Below are positions 14,137-14,643 of a stretch of 14,643 nt of DNA, piece after piece. This DNA comes from Clostridia bacterium (lineage in GTDB: Bacteria > Bacillota > UBA994 > PWPR01). The translations under genes were made by a program, and so were the position numbers. Position 1 is the stretch's first letter. Every line of letters begins with the position of its first letter. Location of the stretch: assembly GCA_003557085.1 (NCBI GenBank), contig PWPR01000145.1:1-14643 (forward strand), given 5' to 3'. The notes under the pieces are model-generated. The model searched no databases. It worked only from the letters and a program-made list of their open reading frames with translations, and was not told the origin of the DNA.

Positions 14137-14643
14137 ATGAAAAAAATACTTATAACAGGAGCATTAGGACAAATTGGTTCTGAGTTAGCTCTAAAAATGC
14201 GTAAAATTTACGGTAATGACAATGTAGTCGTTAGTGATTTAAATGCAGATGGTCCAGATGAAATAGTTAATGGTGGGCCTTTTGAGGTTTTAGATGTAAC
14301 AGATGCTAAAAGATTTGCAGAAATCGTAAAAAAATATGAAATAAATCATATAGTGCATCTTGCTGCTTTATTATCAGCTATAGCTGAAGCAAAAACAAAC
14401 TTAGCTTGGGATGTAAACATGAATGGCTTATATAATGCACTAGAAATTTGTAGAGAAACAGGTGCAAGTATGTTTACTCCAAGTTCTATTGCAGCTTTTG
14501 GCCCAAGCACACCACCTGACTTAACCCCACAAGATACTATTCAAAGACCGACAACGATGTATGGAGTTACAAAAGTAGCTGGCGAGCTATTATGTGACTA
14601 CTATGCACAAAGATTCGATGTAGATGTTCGTGGTGTAAGGTAT
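14137..14643 (+). CDS. SDR-type L-threonine 3-dehydrogenase, 3' end outside the window
   Basis: The first 169 residues of an extended short-chain dehydrogenase are present; the frame is open at the window edge. It should oxidise L-threonine to 2-amino-3-oxobutyrate with NAD, which a glycine C-acetyltransferase (Kbl) splits to glycine and acetyl-CoA. The evidence is the NAD-binding GALGQIG (8-14), HLAALLSA (74-81), NMNGLYN (94-100), TPSSIAAFGPSTP (114-126) with the catalytic Ser, QDTIQRPTTMYGVTKVAGE (132-150) with catalytic Tyr142 and Lys146, and VDVRGVRY at the edge. This run is typical of the SDR threonine dehydrogenase group and not of the zinc-dependent Tdh. AGAGGAG at 14122-14128 supports the ATG. 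A kbl gene downstream would be expected, but that lies outside the window. Confidence 0.93.
   Translation, partial: MKKILITGALGQIGSELALKMRKIYGNDNVVVSDLNADGPDEIVNGGPFEVLDVTDAKRFAEIVKKYEINHIVHLAALLSAIAEAKTNLAWDVNMNGLYNALEICRETGASMFTPSSIAAFGPSTPPDLTPQDTIQRPTTMYGVTKVAGELLCDYYAQRFDVDVRGVRY

Overview
The window looks like chromosome from an anaerobic, low-GC, Gram-positive bacterium of the clostridial type. The base composition is strongly AT-rich. The gene set includes rubredoxin, a stand-alone COG1313-type radical SAM protein, an SDR-type threonine dehydrogenase, a two-cluster Fe-S protein, a tyrosine T-box riboswitch and a lipoprotein ending in SLH-like sequence. No outer-membrane genes are seen. 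I infer class Clostridia but cannot name a genus.

Left third (1-5800), mostly + strand. Rubredoxin (108-260) has an operator-like palindrome upstream and its own terminator downstream. A predicted single-pass membrane protein (312-1838) follows. Its cytoplasmic N-terminus resembles sigma-70/ECF region 2, and its outside domain of about 370 residues is beta-rich. A PLP aminotransferase follows 16 bases later, probably in the same transcript. After a strong terminator comes a decayed IS200/IS605-type tnpB relic that still carries an omega-RNA-like right end. A second paralogue of the sigma-like membrane protein (4008-5537) follows, with its own extended -10 promoter. This pair is the most unusual content of the window. 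The nearby non-coding DNA holds two related copies of a short repeat, one of them a folded palindrome.

Middle (5800-10450). A compact - strand operon runs ridA, short QueG-like Fe-S protein, lgt. ridA and the Fe-S gene are coupled by a one-base stop/start overlap. aroC (chorismate synthase, TTG start) is divergent from this operon. It converges with tyrS on a shared bidirectional terminator. tyrS has a complete T-box leader with a UAC (Tyr) specifier, and its promoter lies over the 3' end of the next upstream gene.

Right third (10430-14643). On the - strand, a Sir2-family deacylase with a non-standard TQNxD motif lies upstream of a secreted FAD-dependent oxidoreductase lipoprotein with SLH-like C-terminal sequence. 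On the + strand are a divergent COG1313 radical SAM protein and the start of an SDR-type L-threonine 3-dehydrogenase, which runs off the window. Apart from the paralogue pair and the IS relic, most genes are house-keeping or general anaerobe metabolism in small transcription units.
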